DNA of 64,000 nucleotides from Pseudomonas benzenivorans (GTDB lineage: Bacteria > Pseudomonadota > Gammaproteobacteria > Pseudomonadales > Pseudomonadaceae): the NCBI RefSeq assembly GCF_033547155.1, contig NZ_CP137892.1, forward strand, positions 744,001-808,000, read 5' to 3'. A model generated the notes under the pieces. That model ran no database searches, was not told the origin of the DNA, and saw nothing but the letters and a program-made list of their open reading frames with translations. Of this stretch, positions 57,037 through 64,000 are shown in pieces. Each line of letters starts with the position of its first letter. Position 1 is the first letter of the stretch. The translations under genes and the position numbers were made by a program.

Positions 57037-59178
57037 ATGAGCCCACGGCTCAGGTTCGTCGCCTGGCTGGCCGGACTCGTTGGGCTGCTCATGGTCCTGC
57101 TCGGCCTGGTCGGGGCGGCGTTGTGGAGCGACCTGGAGCCGGCCGAGCGTGCCGCGCTGGCGGCCCTGGTCGAGGGCCGGGGCGCCCTGCTGGTGGTGCT
57201 CGGCGTCCTGCTGCTGGTGCCCTTCGCCGTGCTCCTGCGCCTCGCCCTGCAGGCCTACCCGGAGGCGGCGGCGCGCCTGACCGAGGAAGTCGGCATCATC
57301 CACCGGGTCAATCCCGGACACCGCATCCAGCCGGGCGGCGCACGAGCGATGCGTCGGCTGGCGCGCGCGCTGAATGCCTTCGCCGAGAGCCATGGCGCCG
57401 TGCAGGAGGAGGTCAGACAGCGCATCGAGGAGGCCAACGCCCATCTGGAACAGGAGAAGAACCGCCTGGCGGCGCTGATGTCGGAACTGGCCCAGAGCGT
57501 GCTGGTGTGCAACCGCGAGGGGCGCATCCTGCTGTACAACAGCCGTGCCAGCCTGTTGCTGGAACCCTCCGACACACAGGTCGGCGGCGCACCGGTCGGG
57601 CTGGGGCGGTCGATCTTCGCCATCCTCGACCGGCGCCTGATCGGGCATGCCCTGGAGCGCGTGCGCCGGCGCCTGGAACAGCGCAGTCCGCGACCCGTGG
57701 CCACTTTCGTCGCGGCCCGCGGCACCCAGCTGTTGCGGTCCCAGATGGTGCCGCTGCAGGGCGGGGAGGGCGAGTTGATCGGTTTCGTGCTGATCCTCGA
57801 GGACATTACCCGCGCGGTGCAACTCAACAGCCGCCGCGATGCCCTGATGCTGCAGCTCACCGAGGGCAGCCGCGGTGCCCTGGCCAATATCCGTGCCGCC
57901 GCCGAAACCCTGCAGCAGTATCCCGAGATGGATGCCGAGCGCCGCCAGCGCTTCGGTGCGGTGATCCTCGACGAGGCGCAGCGGCTGTCCCGACAGTTGG
58001 AGCAGTCGCTGGCCCGGCACGCCGATATTCTGCGACCGCAATGGCCGCTGGAGGACATGCTGGCCGGCGACCTGCTGCTCGCCCTGCAGCGCAACTTTGC
58101 CGCGGTGCTGGACGTCACCGCGCACTACGCGGGCAACGCCCCGCCGCTCTGGCTGTGCCTGGACAGCTACTCCCTGGTGCAGGCCATGACCCAGCTGATG
58201 GGAGCCCTGGCCAGCGCCTGTGCGGTGCGCGAGGTCGAACTGGAACTGGCCGAGGAGGACGGTTTCGCCCGCCTGGGCCTGTGCTGGCAGGGGGCTCCCC
58301 TGGAGCCTGAGCTGTTGCACGAGTGGGAGGAACGGCCGTTCAGCCTGGGCGGCGACGACCCCGGCGCGGCGACCCTGCGCGAGGTGCTGGAGCGCCACGG
58401 CGGCGAGCTCTGGTGCCGGAGCGATCGCGCCACCGGCGCCAGTCGTCTGTGTCTGCAGTTGCCGATCATCGAGCCGGAGCCGGCGGAGGCCCGTGCGGAG
58501 CCCAGCCAGGGGCGTCCGGTGTACTACGACTTCGACTTGTTCAGTCAGCCGGGGCAGACCCCGGAACTGGACGAGCGCCCCCTGGTCGAGTTGGCCTATA
58601 CGGTGTTCGATACCGAGACCACCGGCTTGGCGCCTTCCGAGGGCGACGAGATCATCTCGATCGGCGCGGTGCGCATCGTCAACGGCCACCTGCTCAAGCA
58701 GGAGTGTTTCGAGCAGCTGATCGACCCACACCGTTCGATTCCCCGTGAGTCCCAGCAGGTGCACGGTCTGACCCCGGAGCTGCTGACCGGCCAGCCGAGC
58801 ATCGCCCAGGTGCTGCCGCTGTTCCAGCGTTTCGCCGAGGACACCGTGCTGGTCGCCCACAATGCGGCATTCGACATGCGCTTCCTGCAACTCAAGGAGG
58901 CGCAGACCGGCATCCGCTTCATCCAGCCGGTGCTCGACACCCTGCTGCTGTCGGCCCTGGCCCATCCCGGCCATACGGCCGACGAGCATCGTCTCGAGCA
59001 GATCGCCGCCCGCCTGGGGGTGCAGGTGATAGATCGGCATACCGCCCTGGGGGATGCCATGGTCACCGGGGAGGTGTTTCTGCGTTTGATCCCGCTGCTC
59101 GCCGAGCGTGGCATCCACACGCTGCGGCAGGCGCGCGAAGCCTCGCAGAAGACCATCTACGCCAAGCTGGAGTATTAG
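57037..59178 (+). CDS. membrane protein with PAS and degenerate kinase core fused to DnaQ-like 3'-5' exonuclease
   Basis: 713 residues. Two N-terminal helices (about 7-30, 48-70) precede a coiled coil (110-150) and a PAS domain (about 155-265). A histidine-kinase-like region follows in which the H-box reads LTEGSRGALANIRAAAETL, with no phosphoacceptor His; the N-box lacks its Asn (QLMGALASA). The C-terminal ~185 residues are a complete DEDDh exonuclease: FDTETTGL (Asp525, Glu527), VAHNAAFDMRFL and HTALGDA. This looks like a pseudokinase that controls or localises a nuclease. The DNA polymerase III epsilon label would mislead, because the membrane-sensor part is unrelated to replication. It is the last gene of the kinase/receiver operon. 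Confidence 0.85.
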   Translation: MSPRLRFVAWLAGLVGLLMVLLGLVGAALWSDLEPAERAALAALVEGRGALLVVLGVLLLVPFAVLLRLALQAYPEAAARLTEEVGIIHRVNPGHRIQPGGARAMRRLARALNAFAESHGAVQEEVRQRIEEANAHLEQEKNRLAALMSELAQSVLVCNREGRILLYNSRASLLLEPSDTQVGGAPVGLGRSIFAILDRRLIGHALERVRRRLEQRSPRPVATFVAARGTQLLRSQMVPLQGGEGELIGFVLILEDITRAVQLNSRRDALMLQLTEGSRGALANIRAAAETLQQYPEMDAERRQRFGAVILDEAQRLSRQLEQSLARHADILRPQWPLEDMLAGDLLLALQRNFAAVLDVTAHYAGNAPPLWLCLDSYSLVQAMTQLMGALASACAVREVELELAEEDGFARLGLCWQGAPLEPELLHEWEERPFSLGGDDPGAATLREVLERHGGELWCRSDRATGASRLCLQLPIIEPEPAEARAEPSQGRPVYYDFDLFSQPGQTPELDERPLVELAYTVFDTETTGLAPSEGDEIISIGAVRIVNGHLLKQECFEQLIDPHRSIPRESQQVHGLTPELLTGQPSIAQVLPLFQRFAEDTVLVAHNAAFDMRFLQLKEAQTGIRFIQPVLDTLLLSALAHPGHTADEHRLEQIAARLGVQVIDRHTALGDAMVTGEVFLRLIPLLAERGIHTLRQAREASQKTIYAKLEY

Positions 59179-59206
59179 GCGGGGGGCGGAGGCAGAAACT
59201 GCAGGC

Positions 59207-59320
59207 AAAAAAAGACCCGGCATGCGCCGGGTCAATAACCGTGATTAGCCTGATGAGGAGATAACCTGAAGAGTCCGATTGGAGGCCCCTTTAGCTTACC
59301 GGCTGATCTCGCGATCAGTT
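59207..59320 (-). ncRNA. prrF: PrrF iron-responsive small RNA
   Basis: A 114-nt minus-strand RNA beginning at about 59320. It has a 5' hairpin (CTGATCGCGAGATCAG) and the conserved single-stranded core CTCCTCATCAGGCTAATCAC. It ends in an intrinsic terminator (GACCCGGC-GCAT-GCCGGGTC, 59214-59233) followed by seven T. PrrF RNAs repress iron-containing proteins (SodB, aconitase, succinate dehydrogenase) when iron is low. The position beside cbpA and near phu genes matches P. aeruginosa, where two tandem copies occur. Only one copy is seen here. Confidence 0.92.
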
Positions 59321-59324
59321 GATT

Positions 59325-59354
59325 GAATAATAACAATTCTCATTTCGATGTCAA
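59325..59354 (-). promoter_or_regulatory. prrF promoter with overlapping Fur-box-like sequence
   Basis: Minus-strand -35 TTGACA (59349-59354) and -10 TATTAT (59327-59332) with a 16-base spacer precede the PrrF start at 59320. The -10 region AATAATAACAATTCTCATT is AT-rich and matches a Fur box in several positions, as expected for Fur repression under iron-replete conditions. Confidence 0.75.
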
Positions 59355-59405
59355 CGCTCCCGGGCAAATAAATTCTCGCCGTCCCGCTTCGGGCTGGCGC
59401 GCCGG

Positions 59406-60206
59406 CTAGACCGCCTCGGCCGGCAGGCGCAACTGGGTGACTTCCTTGTTCAGCAGGTCGATGCGCCGGGCCATGCTCTCGATCAGGCTGTGGGCGATTC
59501 GCGGGTTGCTCTGCATCAGGCCGAGGAACTGTTCCTTGGGGATCACCATCACGGTGCAGGGCTCGGTGGCCAGTACCGTGGCGCTGCGCCTTTCCCGGGT
59601 GAACACCGCCATGGCTCCGAAGATCTCGTCCTTCTGCACATCGCCGACCTTGTGGCCGTCGACGAAGGCTTCGGCGTGGCCTTCGATGATGATGAACACA
59701 TGATCGGCGGCATCGCCCTGGTGGATCAGTTCCTCGCCGGCGGCGAAGTGCTGGAAGCCGGTGGCGGGGCGTATTTCCGGTTGCTTGAGGCGTGCCAGGG
59801 CATCGGAGAGCAGCGCCGTGTGGCCGATCAGGTACTGGATGAACTGCTCCTGGCGCGATTCGCTGGCGTAGATATGCCGGAACACCTCGCTGCGCGAGTA
59901 GGGCACCAGGCTCAGCGGCTCTTCGCTGCGATAGCGGCAGCTGGGCAGATCGATGCCTTGGCGCAGCCCGACCAGGTCGCCCTCTTGTAGATAGAACAGC
60001 GGGCGTTCGTCGACCAGGGCATGGAGCAGGCCGTCCTCGATGATGAACAGTTGATTGCTCGGCAGCATCGGCGCCAGGTCCTCGACCTGCTCCAGCCTGA
60101 GCGCGTCGCCCGCCGGTTGCAGGTCGTCCAGCAGTCGGGCGGGGATGCTTTGCAGTCGACTGATCAGCTGGTCGGCATATGCCGGTTGCTCCCCGAGTAG
60201 ATACAT
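59406..60206 (-). CDS. cbpA: CbpA-like cyclic-nucleotide-binding protein
   Basis: 266 residues from ATG 60206 (MYLLGEQPAYADQLISRLQ); the longer frame upstream is a shadow. The C-terminal part (about 155-260) is a cNMP-binding domain: FAAGEELIHQGDAADHVFIIIEGHAEAF and DEIFGAMAVFTRERRSATVL. The phosphate-binding cassette keeps RRSA, but the usual FGE Glu is Ala (FGAMA). The N-terminal half is a second, degenerate CNB-like barrel (SNQLFIIEDGLLHALV). In P. aeruginosa the gene next to prrF (PA4704) is the cAMP-binding protein CbpA; position and domain fit. It has no DNA-binding or enzyme domain. Confidence 0.87.
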   Translation of the reverse strand: MYLLGEQPAYADQLISRLQSIPARLLDDLQPAGDALRLEQVEDLAPMLPSNQLFIIEDGLLHALVDERPLFYLQEGDLVGLRQGIDLPSCRYRSEEPLSLVPYSRSEVFRHIYASESRQEQFIQYLIGHTALLSDALARLKQPEIRPATGFQHFAAGEELIHQGDAADHVFIIIEGHAEAFVDGHKVGDVQKDEIFGAMAVFTRERRSATVLATEPCTVMVIPKEQFLGLMQSNPRIAHSLIESMARRIDLLNKEVTQLRLPAEAV

Positions 60207-60313
60207 GAGCGTAATTCCTTGAACGGGCTTGGACGGGCTAGGGCGCACGAATGGCCTTGAAACAATAGGTGGCGCGGCGGTTTTGGTAAATCCTCGTCGG
60301 CACAGGTTGTGAG

Positions 60314-60586
60314 CTAGCTCTTGTTGTGGGCCGCGTAGGCCTCGACCTGGCCATTGAGTTCGGCCTTGTGGGCGGGGGGCAGCTCGTTCCAGTGCACGTC
60401 CAGCAGCGCCCCCTCGATGGCGTAGAGCAGCACCTTGGAGGCGCGAAAGCCCCGCGCCCGAACGGCCCGGTAGGCGCTCACGGCACCCAGGCGGCGCAGG
60501 TCGTTGGCGCTGTGGATGCCGGCCGCGTGCAGCCATTGCACCGAGGTCTTGCCCAGGTTCTTCAGGTGTTGCAGTTCGTCGTTCAT
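60314..60586 (-). CDS. TfoX C-terminal domain protein
   Basis: 90 residues: LKNLGKTSVQWLHAAGIHSANDLRRLGAVSAYRAVRARGFRASKVLLYAIEGALLDVHWNELP is the TfoX-C (helix-hairpin-helix-like) signature. It has no N-terminal TfoX domain; a protein with only that domain is encoded at 28480-28818, far away and in another context. The function is unknown. Confidence 0.9.
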   Translation of the reverse strand: MNDELQHLKNLGKTSVQWLHAAGIHSANDLRRLGAVSAYRAVRARGFRASKVLLYAIEGALLDVHWNELPPAHKAELNGQVEAYAAHNKS

Positions 60587-60625
60587 CGAGTCTCCTTGCG
60601 TCTGCGAGTGCGGAACGAAGCGCGA

Positions 60626-61375
60626 TCAGCGTGCAATGCCTGCCAGGAAGTGTAGCGGCCAGCGTATCGGTCGCGGTTGTCTGACATCGCCCCAGGCCTG
60701 GCGCAATGCCGGCGTCAGCTCGGCAACCGGGTCGCGGCCGTGTTGCCGTTCCCAGCGCTGTACCGCAGACCAGGTGCGCAGATAGCCGAGCAGTTGGGCG
60801 AAGTTCCAAGACGTCGCGAGGGCCAGTTCGGGCGTCTCGATGGGGGACAGGGGGCAGTGGATGTCCCGGTAGCCGGCATCGACGCTGGCGCGCCCGTCCA
60901 GCCAGTAACCGGCCAGCGTGCCGCGGTAGAAATCTGCGACCAAGGCATCCAGGCCGGCGTCGATCTGCATCAGGCCATAGCACCAGGCGCAGAACAGACC
61001 GTCCGGCCTGAGCAGGCGGCTGACCTCGGCGAAGAACGCCGGGCTGGCGAACCAGTGCAGCGCCTGGGCGACCACCACCAGGTCGAGGCTGGCCGACGGC
61101 AGTGGCAGCACTTGGGCGTCGGCGACGAACAGCTGGATACCCCTCCAGTCGCTGCCGGCGCGCAGCTGTTCGATGCTGGCGTCGCAGGCCAGCACCTGAC
61201 CGAAGTGGCGGCGCAGCGGCTGGCTGGCCTGGCCGTTGCCGCAGCCGATATCCAGGGCCCTCTGGTGTTGCGGGCTGTGCCTGGCCAGCCAGGCGAACAG
61301 CTCGTCCGGGTAGTGTGGGCGATAGCTGGCATAGGCCTCTGCGCCGGCACCGAACAGCGCGCTGATCTCGCTCAT
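60626..61375 (-). CDS. class I SAM-dependent methyltransferase
   Basis: 249 residues. Motif I ALDIGCGNGQAS, an acidic residue after motif II (LACDASIEQL), and motif III-like DLVVVAQALHWF are present. FAGAGAEAYASYRPHYPDELFAWL-type N-termini are seen in UbiE/BioC-like small-molecule methyltransferases. The substrate is not identifiable. It begins two bases after the pentapeptide gene's stop, so the two are probably co-expressed. Confidence 0.88.
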   Translation of the reverse strand: MSEISALFGAGAEAYASYRPHYPDELFAWLARHSPQHQRALDIGCGNGQASQPLRRHFGQVLACDASIEQLRAGSDWRGIQLFVADAQVLPLPSASLDLVVVAQALHWFASPAFFAEVSRLLRPDGLFCAWCYGLMQIDAGLDALVADFYRGTLAGYWLDGRASVDAGYRDIHCPLSPIETPELALATSWNFAQLLGYLRTWSAVQRWERQHGRDPVAELTPALRQAWGDVRQPRPIRWPLHFLAGIAR

Positions 61376-61377
61376 GC

Positions 61378-61722
61378 TCAGCGGGTTCGATAGCGCAGGC
61401 GGGTGCCGAAGTTGACCGACATCAGCAGTTCGTCGGCCGAGAGGTCTGCCGGGAAGTAGGCCCCGGAGATCTGCGCATGGGCCAGGCTGGCGCCTTCCAG
61501 GCGGGACTGGCGCAGGTCCAGGCCGCGCAGGTCGGTGCCGCGGAAATAGGCATCGGTGAAGTTGATGCCCTGGGCGTCCAGGGCGCGCAGGTCGAGCCCG
61601 CGGAAGTCGCCGCCGCTCAAGTCGATCTCGACGTCCATGGGGCGCTGGGTGTTGAACCCTGTGATGTTTTCCTCGCGCAGCAGGCGGTAGAGCGGGCTAT
61701 CGAGTTGGCGCGGCTGGCTCAT
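61378..61722 (-). CDS. pentapeptide repeat protein
   Basis: 114 residues with about ten A(D/N)LxX-type repeats (DFRGLDLRALDAQGINFTDAYFRGTDLRGLDLRQSRLEGASLAHAQISGAYF), which would fold as a right-handed quadrilateral helix. The repeat block is short compared with gyrase-protecting Qnr/MfpA proteins. The role is unknown. Confidence 0.88.
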   Translation of the reverse strand: MSQPRQLDSPLYRLLREENITGFNTQRPMDVEIDLSGGDFRGLDLRALDAQGINFTDAYFRGTDLRGLDLRQSRLEGASLAHAQISGAYFPADLSADELLMSVNFGTRLRYRTR

Positions 61723-61807
61723 GACGGGCTTTCCATAGGAGGGTTTCCGCCAGTATAGAAGCCGCGGCGCGATCTGCTCGTCGCGCCGGGTCGCCGGTTC
61801 TGCGCCC

Positions 61808-63370
61808 TTACAACCCGGGCAGGCGCTGGCGGATCTGCTTCACCAGATTATCCAGGCTGGTGCTGTCGTGGGTATCGACCCGCTTGCTGTTGGCCAGCTC
61901 GTCTGCATCGAGTGGCTCGCGGCTGGCCTGTTGCGCCTGAATCACCTCCAGGGTCGCATCGGACGGGTCGAAGCCGGAGGCTTGGCGCTGGGCGAGCCAG
62001 CCGGCGATCACTTCCTGCGGGGCCTGGCAGTCGAGGATCAGGAAGGGCACTCCGGTGGCTTCGGCGATCTGCCAGGCCGCCCGGCGTTGGGCCTGTTTCA
62101 GGTAGGTGGCGTCGATCACCACCGGGAAACCGGCATGCAGGGCGGCGTCGGCCAGCTGATGCAGGCGCTGGTAGGTGGCGCTGCTGGCATCGGCGCTGTA
62201 GATGCCGGCATCCAGCTGGCCTCGGTCACCGCTCGGCTGCTCGCCGAACAGGCGCTTGCGCTCGACATCCGAGCGCAACCGTACGGCGCCCAGTGCCTCG
62301 ACCAGGCGCATGGCCACGGAGCTCTTGCCGACCGCGGAAACGCCATGGGTGATGGCCAGGAAGCGCGAGGGGATGGCGCTGTAGCTTTCCGCCAGGCTGG
62401 CATAGCGGCGGTACTGGCGCAGGATCACCGCACGCTGCACGGCGTCCTGCTCCTGGCCGAGGCGGAACAGCGCGACCTTGCCACGGACCATGGCGCGGTA
62501 GGCCTTGTAGAAGTTGAGCAGCTCCACTGCGGCGTAGTCGCCGGTGTGCTCCAGCCAGGCGCTGACGAAGCGGCGGGCCAGGCACTTGAGGCCGCGGTCT
62601 TCCAGGTCCATGGCGAGGAAGGCGGCATCGGAGGCGATGTCGATCAGGCGGAAGGGCTCGTTGAATTCGATGCAGTCGAACAGCGTCACCTGGCCGTCGA
62701 GCAGGGTCACGTTGCCCAGGTGGATGTCGCCGTGGCATTCACGGATGAAGCCCTCGGCCTTGCGCCGCGCCAGCACGGGTTCGAGGCGGGCGAAGCTGGT
62801 TTCGGCCCAGGCCTGCAGGGCATCGAGTTGCTGCAGGTCGGCCGGGTCCGAGAGCAGCGGGCGGATCTGCTCGAAGTTCTGCAGCACCGGTGCCATGACC
62901 GCCTGCGGCGTGCCGAGTTCGTGTGCCTGGGGCACCTGCGGGGCCTTGAGGTGGAAGGCAGCGATCTGCCGGGCCAGCGCCTCGATATGTTCCTCGCTCA
63001 GTTCGCCGCGGGCCTGGACCTCGCCGAGCAGCTGGTCCTGGGGGAACTGGCGCATCTTCAATGCATATTCGATGGCCGGGCCGTCGCCGCCCAGTTGCGG
63101 CGCCTCGACGCTACCGTTGATCGGCAAAACCTCCAGGTAGAGGCCCTGGGTCAGGCGTTGATTGAGGCGCAACTCTTCCTGGCAGAAGTGCTCGCGGGCC
63201 GCCAGCTCGGTGAAGTCGAGGAAGCCGAAGTTCACCGGCTTCTTGATCTTGTAGGCATAGGGGCCGGTCAGCAGGACCCAGGAGATATGCGTCTCGATGA
63301 CCTGGAAGCCGTCTACCGGGTGGGGGTAGAGGGCCGGGTTCTGCAGGGCGGCGATCAGGGCTTGGCTCAC
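61808..63370 (-). CDS. bifunctional aminoglycoside-phosphotransferase-like / P-loop kinase protein
   Basis: 520 residues. The N-terminal part (about 1-330) has an APH-like kinase fold (catalytic loop ECHGDIHLGNVTLLDGQVTLFDCIEF). The C-terminal part (about 335-520) carries a Walker A (ITHGVSAVGKSSVAMRLVEAL) and a P-loop kinase domain (FPVVIDATYLKQAQRRAAWQIA). This two-domain type is widespread in proteobacteria; its substrate is not known. The GTG start at 63370 follows AAGGA by eight bases. It is divergent from mrcB. Confidence 0.88.
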   Translation of the reverse strand: MSQALIAALQNPALYPHPVDGFQVIETHISWVLLTGPYAYKIKKPVNFGFLDFTELAAREHFCQEELRLNQRLTQGLYLEVLPINGSVEAPQLGGDGPAIEYALKMRQFPQDQLLGEVQARGELSEEHIEALARQIAAFHLKAPQVPQAHELGTPQAVMAPVLQNFEQIRPLLSDPADLQQLDALQAWAETSFARLEPVLARRKAEGFIRECHGDIHLGNVTLLDGQVTLFDCIEFNEPFRLIDIASDAAFLAMDLEDRGLKCLARRFVSAWLEHTGDYAAVELLNFYKAYRAMVRGKVALFRLGQEQDAVQRAVILRQYRRYASLAESYSAIPSRFLAITHGVSAVGKSSVAMRLVEALGAVRLRSDVERKRLFGEQPSGDRGQLDAGIYSADASSATYQRLHQLADAALHAGFPVVIDATYLKQAQRRAAWQIAEATGVPFLILDCQAPQEVIAGWLAQRQASGFDPSDATLEVIQAQQASREPLDADELANSKRVDTHDSTSLDNLVKQIRQRLPGL

Positions 63371-63475
63371 GGGCGATCCTTGGCGTTCGGACTATTAAGT
63401 AGGCCGGCATTATGGCCGCTGTGAGCCGCTCTGCAAACCGCCCGGCAGCGCCTGCCGGTGCCTTCGCAAAGTGCG

Positions 63476-63481
63476 TATAAT
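63476..63481 (+). promoter_or_regulatory. -10 like hexamer directly before mrcB
   Basis: A perfect TATAAT ends nine bases before the mrcB ATG. If used, transcription would start at or within two bases of the start codon (a leaderless or nearly leaderless mRNA). No good -35 is visible. Confidence 0.35.
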
Positions 63482-63489
63482 GCCGCGCC

Positions 63490-64000
63490 ATGACTCGTAC
63501 CCGATCCCCCCGTTCCCGTTCCAAACGTCGTTCCCGTGGCATGCGCCCCTGGCTCGGCTGGGCTTTCAAGCTCGGCCTGGTCGCTCTGGTGGTGCTGGCG
63601 GGCTTTGCGGTTTACCTCGATGCCGTGGTGCAGGAGAAGTTCTCCGGCAAGCGCTGGACGGTGCCGGCCAAGGTCTATGCCCGGCCTCTGGAGCTGTTCG
63701 TCGGGCAGAAGCTGGCGAAGAGCGACTTCCTCAAGGAGCTGGACGCCCTGGGTTATCGCCGCGAGAGCGCGGCCAGCGGCCCGGGCGCCGTGGCGGTGGC
63801 CGGCAACAACATCGAACTGCACACCCGCGGCTTCCAGTTCTACGAGAGCAGCGAGCCGGCGCAGCGCGTGCGCGTGCGCTTCTCCGGCGACTACGTGGCC
63901 GGCCTGAACCAGGCGAACGGCGGCAACCTGGCGGTGGCCCGCCTGGAGCCGATGCTGATCGGCGGACTGTACCCGGCGCATCAGGAAGACCGCGTGCTGA
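63490..64000 (+). CDS. mrcB: penicillin-binding protein 1B (N-terminal part; cut by right edge)
   Basis: The visible 170 residues begin with a basic cytoplasmic tail (MTRTRSPRSRSKRRSRG), one transmembrane helix (AFKLGLVALVVLAGFAVYLDAVV) and the start of the periplasmic UB2H-like region (WTVPAKVYARPLELFVGQKLAKSDFLKELDALGYR), typical of PBP1B. The glycosyltransferase and transpeptidase domains lie beyond the window. It makes and crosslinks peptidoglycan in the inner membrane. The location beside the PA4701-4704-like genes supports mrcB (PA4700-like). Confidence 0.93.
   Translation, partial: MTRTRSPRSRSKRRSRGMRPWLGWAFKLGLVALVVLAGFAVYLDAVVQEKFSGKRWTVPAKVYARPLELFVGQKLAKSDFLKELDALGYRRESAASGPGAVAVAGNNIELHTRGFQFYESSEPAQRVRVRFSGDYVAGLNQANGGNLAVARLEPMLIGGLYPAHQEDRVL

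Noticed and set aside
57037..59178. Annotation as DNA polymerase III epsilon subunit
   Set aside because: Only the C-terminal quarter is DnaQ-like; the membrane, PAS and kinase-like parts show it is not a replisome subunit.

Overview
The window is high-GC DNA from a Pseudomonas-type gammaproteobacterium. The evidence is gene content and order: cbrX-cbrA, dksA-gluQRS, phu-type heme permease genes, a PrrF small RNA next to a cbpA-like cyclic-nucleotide-binding gene, and mrcB. In P. aeruginosa (from memory of that genome) these lie close together between mrcB (PA4700) and cbrA (PA4725). Here the same backbone is present at both ends (1-2.8 kb and 46.9-64 kb), but about 44 kb of other genes separates gluQRS from cbrX. 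All calls come from reading the sequence and from remembered family features; nothing was searched.

Layout. 1-2.8 kb: carbon/nitrogen sensor kinase cbrA (cut by the left edge) with its small partner cbrX. 3-9.7 kb: three-gene operon with two transglutaminase-like proteins around a fused ATP-grasp/alpha-E protein. 9.7-13 kb: DUF808 membrane protein, LOG-family protein and an amine-oxidase-like flavoprotein. 13.2-18.5 kb: branched-chain amino acid ABC importer with a strong sigma-54 promoter candidate. 18.5-19.0 kb: non-coding DNA rich in DnaA-box-like sites. 19-21 kb: glycerophosphodiesterase, OsmE lipoprotein and a small exported protein whose ribosome binding site sits in a hairpin. 21.2-28.5 kb: TRAP importer, glutamine-synthetase-like enzyme, aldehyde dehydrogenase and iron alcohol dehydrogenase, probably one catabolic unit. 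28.5-37 kb: AT-richer accessory segment with small cassette-like genes, a structured RNA leader, and a PAAR-lipase type VI effector followed by four mosaic DUF2931 immunity genes. 37-47 kb: MFS transporter and a DMSP catabolic cluster (dddD divergent from dddB-dddC, followed by IclR and LysR regulators), with a small inverted-repeat element in the divergent promoter region.

46.9-64 kb returns to the backbone: gluQRS, dksA, aminotransferase, sfsA, Rieske protein, heme permease/ATPase/ChaN genes (phuU, phuV, phuW-like), then a kinase operon (66-aa membrane protein, SLC5-type sensor kinase, single-domain receiver, and a degenerate kinase fused to a DnaQ-type exonuclease), prrF, cbpA, housekeeping or uncharacterised genes, and the start of mrcB.

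The strongest systems-level call is DMSP degradation: DddD releases dimethyl sulfide and makes 3-hydroxypropionyl-CoA, and DddB and DddC would carry the C3 unit to acetyl-CoA. The least understood parts are the pseudokinase-exonuclease operon, the DnaA-box cluster, the hairpin-rich leader at 30.8-31.0 kb and the repeats at the cbrX-cbrA junction.
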